A DNA stretch of 64,000 bases, taken from assembly GCA_028290705.1 (NCBI GenBank), contig JAQGJH010000115.1, positions 1 to 64,000 on the forward strand. Reading direction: 5' to 3'. The DNA is from Hyphomicrobiales bacterium. Lineage in GTDB: Bacteria; Pseudomonadota; Alphaproteobacteria; Rhizobiales; Beijerinckiaceae. Both the position numbers and the translations under genes were made by a program. Positions within the stretch are counted from its first letter, which is position 1. Every line of letters starts with the position of its first letter. Below, piece by piece: positions 61,171 to 64,000 of this stretch. The notes under the pieces were generated by a model that was not told where the DNA came from, made no database searches, and was given only the letters and a program-made list of their open reading frames with translations.

Positions 61171-63494
61171 ACGACATGCCCAAGGGACCCATTGGCCGTC
61201 CTCTGCTTCGCCTCGAAGACCCGCCGCTCGTCACCGGCCGAGGCCGCTTCGTCGCCGACATCTCATTTCCGCATCAACTGCACATGCGCCTGGTACGCTC
61301 GCCGCATGCCCACGCGCGCATCAACTCGATCTCCATCGAGGCGGCCCTTGCGCTGCCGGGTGTGTTCGCGGTCTGGACAGCGCGCGACATTCCGGAAATC
61401 GGCCCGATCGATTTCCGCGAAGGCAAGATCGAGAAGCTCGAGCCCTACAGGCAGCCGGTTCTTGCGATCGACCGGCTGCGCTACATCGGCGAACCCGTCG
61501 CGGCCATCTTCGCCAGTGACGCTTATATTGCAGAAGACGCAGCCGATCTTGTCACCATGGATGTCGAGGATCTGCCAGTCATCACCCGGGCGGATGATCC
61601 GCCGGGAGCTTTCGACGATCATCTTTCCACCGAAGCAGCCGTCGTCCGACAGGGATTCGGCGACACCACCAAGGCCTTTCAGGAAGCTCACGCCATCGTG
61701 GAAATCGACGTTTCGATCGGCCGTCATTCCGGCGTGCCGCTCGAGACGCGAGGCGCCATCGGCCGCTACGACGCCGCGCGTGACGTGCTCGAATTGCACG
61801 GCGCCGGGAAGGTGCCGCACAAGAACCGCGAGTCGCTCGCCAAATTGTTCGGACGAAGCACCGCGGCGCTGCATCTGTTCGAACCTCACGTGGGGGGCGG
61901 CTTCGGTGTCCGGGGCGAGATCTATCCCGAGGACATTCTCGTGCTGGCGGCGGCGCTGCGCTTCGAGCGTCCCGTCAAGTGGATCGAGGATCGCCGCGAG
62001 AATCTCATCGCCTGCAACCATTCACGTCAGCAACGCCACAAGATCAGGGCCGCGGTCGACGCGGATGGTGCACTTCTGGCGATCGAGAACGAGTTCTGGC
62101 ACGATCAGGGCGCCTATCCTCGAACCCATGCGCTGCGCGTCGCCGAGACCACCTGCGGCATTCTTCCAGGCCCCTATCACCTGGGAGCCTACAAGGCGCT
62201 CGGCCATTACCGCCTCACCAACAAGACGCCGGCCGCCACCTATCGCGCACCGGGACGCTACGAGACGAATTTCGTCCGCGAGCGCCTTCTCGACGTCATT
62301 GCCGCACGGCTTGGCAAATCGCGCATCGACGTGCGCCGCCGCAATCTGATCCGGGCCGACGAAATGCCTTACGCGCGGCCACTCAGCGTGCTCGAGGACG
62401 AGGTCTCTTACGATTCCGGCGACTATGCAGGATTGCTCGACAAGACTCTGGCGCTGATTGGTTGGGATGAACTCCAGGTCGAACTCGCCGAGCGGCGTGC
62501 CAAGGGTGAATGCGTCGGCGCCGGCCTGGCGCTGTTCGTCGAGAAGAGCGGTTTGGGCCCCTCCGATGGCGCGAAGGTCAACGTCGACACCACCGGGGCG
62601 ATCGAGGTCATCACCGGCGGAGCATCGGTCGGGCAAGGCTTCGAGACCGTGATGGCGCAGGTTTGCGCCGAGACGCTGGGCACGGATTATCGCCGGATCC
62701 GTGTCGTTCACGGCCGCACGGACCGGATCGAATACGGCATCGGCGCGCATGCGTCGCGCGCCACCGTCATGACCGCCAATGCGGTTCATGCCGCAGCCCT
62801 CAAGGTTCGCGACAAGGCGCTCGCGGTGGCGGGCGAACTCCTGCAGGCCGGTCCGGCTTCCCTCGACATCGTCGACGGACAGGTGGTTCAACGCGAGCGC
62901 CCCGGCGGTCCGTCGATCGCGCTCGGCATGATTGCGCATCACCTGCGTCCGTCATCGCCGACGCGCCGCGGTCGCGATCCGGGTCTGGCGGCCGAAGGCT
63001 GGTTCGACACCGAGCATCAAACTTACCCCTACGGCAATCAACTCGCAGTCGTGAAAATCGATCGCGACACCGGCGGAGTCACGGTCGAGCGCTACGTCAT
63101 CGCCTACGACATCGGTCGCGCCATCAATCCGCTGCTGGTTCGCGGACAGATTCTTGGAGGTTTCGTGCAAGGGCTGGGCGGTGCGCTCTACGAGGAGTTC
63201 TTGTACGACGATCGCGGAGAGCCACTTTCCGTGACTTTCGCCGATTACCTGATCCCGACGTTGCACGAGACGCCGCAGGTCGACGTGATCATATCGGAAG
63301 ACGCACCGAGCACGCGCAATCCTCTGGGCATCAAAGGCGCCGGCGAAAGCGGCATCGCGGCTGTGGGCGCGGCGATTGCTTCCGCGGTCGACGATGCGCT
63401 CGGCGTCCCGGGCTCGATCACCAGCTTGCCGATCACTCCCCAGCGGCTGAAGCGCATCATCCAGAACCTGGATGCGCGCTCAGTTTCCAGCTGA
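61167..63494 (+). CDS. Molybdenum hydroxylase large subunit (CoxL/XdhB-like, Mo-MCD)
   Basis: This is a 775-residue catalytic subunit carrying the molybdopterin cytosine dinucleotide cofactor. The N-terminal a/b hammerhead domain starts GRPLLRLEDPPLVTGRGRF. Mo-binding regions include GGGFGVRGEIYPED, the active-site loop ATYRAPGRYETNFVRER and the catalytic Glu loop GIKGAGESGIAAVGAAI. The loop AYRAPG is not the AYRCSFR of true form I CO dehydrogenase, so the substrate is probably an aromatic or N-heterocyclic compound, aldehyde or purine. The ATG overlaps the 2Fe-2S subunit gene by 4 nt. The stop lies 15 nt inside the convergent binding-protein gene at the right edge. Confidence 0.9.
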   Translation: MNDMPKGPIGRPLLRLEDPPLVTGRGRFVADISFPHQLHMRLVRSPHAHARINSISIEAALALPGVFAVWTARDIPEIGPIDFREGKIEKLEPYRQPVLAIDRLRYIGEPVAAIFASDAYIAEDAADLVTMDVEDLPVITRADDPPGAFDDHLSTEAAVVRQGFGDTTKAFQEAHAIVEIDVSIGRHSGVPLETRGAIGRYDAARDVLELHGAGKVPHKNRESLAKLFGRSTAALHLFEPHVGGGFGVRGEIYPEDILVLAAALRFERPVKWIEDRRENLIACNHSRQQRHKIRAAVDADGALLAIENEFWHDQGAYPRTHALRVAETTCGILPGPYHLGAYKALGHYRLTNKTPAATYRAPGRYETNFVRERLLDVIAARLGKSRIDVRRRNLIRADEMPYARPLSVLEDEVSYDSGDYAGLLDKTLALIGWDELQVELAERRAKGECVGAGLALFVEKSGLGPSDGAKVNVDTTGAIEVITGGASVGQGFETVMAQVCAETLGTDYRRIRVVHGRTDRIEYGIGAHASRATVMTANAVHAAALKVRDKALAVAGELLQAGPASLDIVDGQVVQRERPGGPSIALGMIAHHLRPSSPTRRGRDPGLAAEGWFDTEHQTYPYGNQLAVVKIDRDTGGVTVERYVIAYDIGRAINPLLVRGQILGGFVQGLGGALYEEFLYDDRGEPLSVTFADYLIPTLHETPQVDVIISEDAPSTRNPLGIKGAGESGIAAVGAAIASAVDDALGVPGSITSLPITPQRLKRIIQNLDARSVSS

Positions 63495-64000
63495 CGCCAG
63501 CGCGGCCTTCACCCGCGCCACCACATTCGGCGGCGTCGCGGCGACTTTCGCGATGAGTTCCGCCACCTCCTCGCCGGTCACGAGGCTGATTTCAAGCTGC
63601 GCCTTCTCGGCTTCGGCCAGATAGGCCGGGTCGGTGAGTGTTGCCTCAAAGGCCTTTCGCATCAGCTCGACGCGAGCCTTCGGCACGTCAGGAGGAAAAA
63701 AGAACGGGCGGCCATATTCCAGCCGCGACACGATGAGGTTGAGCGCCTGCCGGTCTTCATCCGTTTCGGCGAGACTGAAGATCGTCGGCACGTTCGGAAG
63801 GTCGGGGTGCTTCCGCTCGCCATATTGCATGATGACCTTGATCTGCCCGGACGCGATCCAGTTGGCGTTCAGCGCCTTCAGGCTGAGCCAGGCATTGGCT
63901 CCGACGCCCTGCACTTCGCCACTTTCCATCGCCATGTGAATGTTGGTCGTGCCCTTGTAGCCACTCACCACCTTGTACTTCAGGCCGAGGATCTGCTGGG
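63480..64000 (-). CDS. TctC-type solute-binding protein, C-terminal part (cut by window edge)
   Basis: This is a partial gene. The coding frame continues to the last base of the window without a stop, so the track start at 63971 is internal. The visible part has YKGTTNIHMAMESGEVQG, KHPDLPNVPTIFSLAE and FFFPPDVPKARVELMRKAFEATLTDPAYLAEAEKA, the usual C-terminal half of Bug/TctC proteins. The end overlaps the coxL-like stop by 15 bp on the opposite strand. A third TctC-like protein in the window. Confidence 0.85.
   Translation of the reverse strand, partial: QQILGLKYKVVSGYKGTTNIHMAMESGEVQGVGANAWLSLKALNANWIASGQIKVIMQYGERKHPDLPNVPTIFSLAETDEDRQALNLIVSRLEYGRPFFFPPDVPKARVELMRKAFEATLTDPAYLAEAEKAQLEISLVTGEEVAELIAKVAATPPNVVARVKAALASAGN

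Noticed and set aside
61167-63494. Carbon monoxide dehydrogenase large subunit
   Set aside because: The active-site loop is AYRAPG rather than AYRCSFR, so a CO oxidation call is not supported.

Overview
The window is GC-rich, compact chromosomal DNA. It reads as an alphaproteobacterium of the order Hyphomicrobiales (Bradyrhizobium, Bosea or Pseudolabrys-like). The case rests on several tripartite-tricarboxylate-type binding proteins, a heme oxygenase-bacteriophytochrome operon, promoter matches to the alphaproteobacterial general-stress sigma factor EcfG, and a GAAC-N7-GAAC direct repeat of the alphaproteobacterial LexA type. There is no rRNA, tRNA, CRISPR array, insertion sequence or phage gene that I can see. 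The genus is inference.

Layout. 0-8.4 kb: a YcnI-PCuAC copper-chaperone fusion, a crotonase, an MFS carrier, a lone response regulator, a TctC-type binding protein followed by a ThDP enzyme, then a probable stress locus (24-residue membrane micropeptide and a PhnA-like membrane protein, divergent, each with an EcfG-like promoter). 8.4-14.5 kb: part of a protocatechuate/gallate 4,5-cleavage (4-oxalomesaconate) pathway (ligU, ligI, a DUF1932 dehydrogenase, LysR regulator), a D-2-hydroxyacid dehydrogenase and a dienelactone-hydrolase-like enzyme. 14.5-19.1 kb: a coupled radical-SAM/uracil-DNA-glycosylase DNA-repair operon with a LexA-type box, then a GH15 enzyme. 19.2-24.6 kb: a NitT/TauT-type ABC importer feeding two tandem isochorismatase-fold amidohydrolases, with a LysR regulator.

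24.9-32 kb: an MFS exporter, then a tight light-signalling operon (heme oxygenase, bacteriophytochrome kinase, single-domain response regulator, REC-PAS-PAS-kinase-REC hybrid). 32-41 kb: a LysR regulator, a Rieske protein/unknown protein/amidohydrolase operon, and a complete branched-chain-amino-acid-type ABC importer (livK-H-M-G-F) whose last gene is an alpha/beta hydrolase with an apparent RidA-like N-terminal domain. 41-47 kb: a second catabolic set (NitT-type binding protein, extradiol dioxygenase, fumarylacetoacetate hydrolase, Fbp-type ABC permease and binding protein, no ATPase).

47-57.7 kb: housekeeping and stress genes (PRC-barrel protein, YihY, Tex, a Cache-like hybrid kinase, an overlapping nucleotidyltransferase-metallophosphoesterase pair, glgX). 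57.8-64 kb: a TctC-type binding protein, a class II aldolase, a three-subunit molybdenum hydroxylase (CoxM/S/L-type) and a truncated TctC-type binding protein at the right edge.

Overall this looks like a versatile soil or rhizosphere heterotroph with many small uptake-plus-catabolism cassettes, mostly for aromatic acids and amides. The candidates most worth pursuing are the nucleotidyltransferase-phosphoesterase pair, the RidA-hydrolase fusion, the Rieske/unknown/amidohydrolase operon, the SOS-boxed repair operon and the EcfG-flanked micropeptide.
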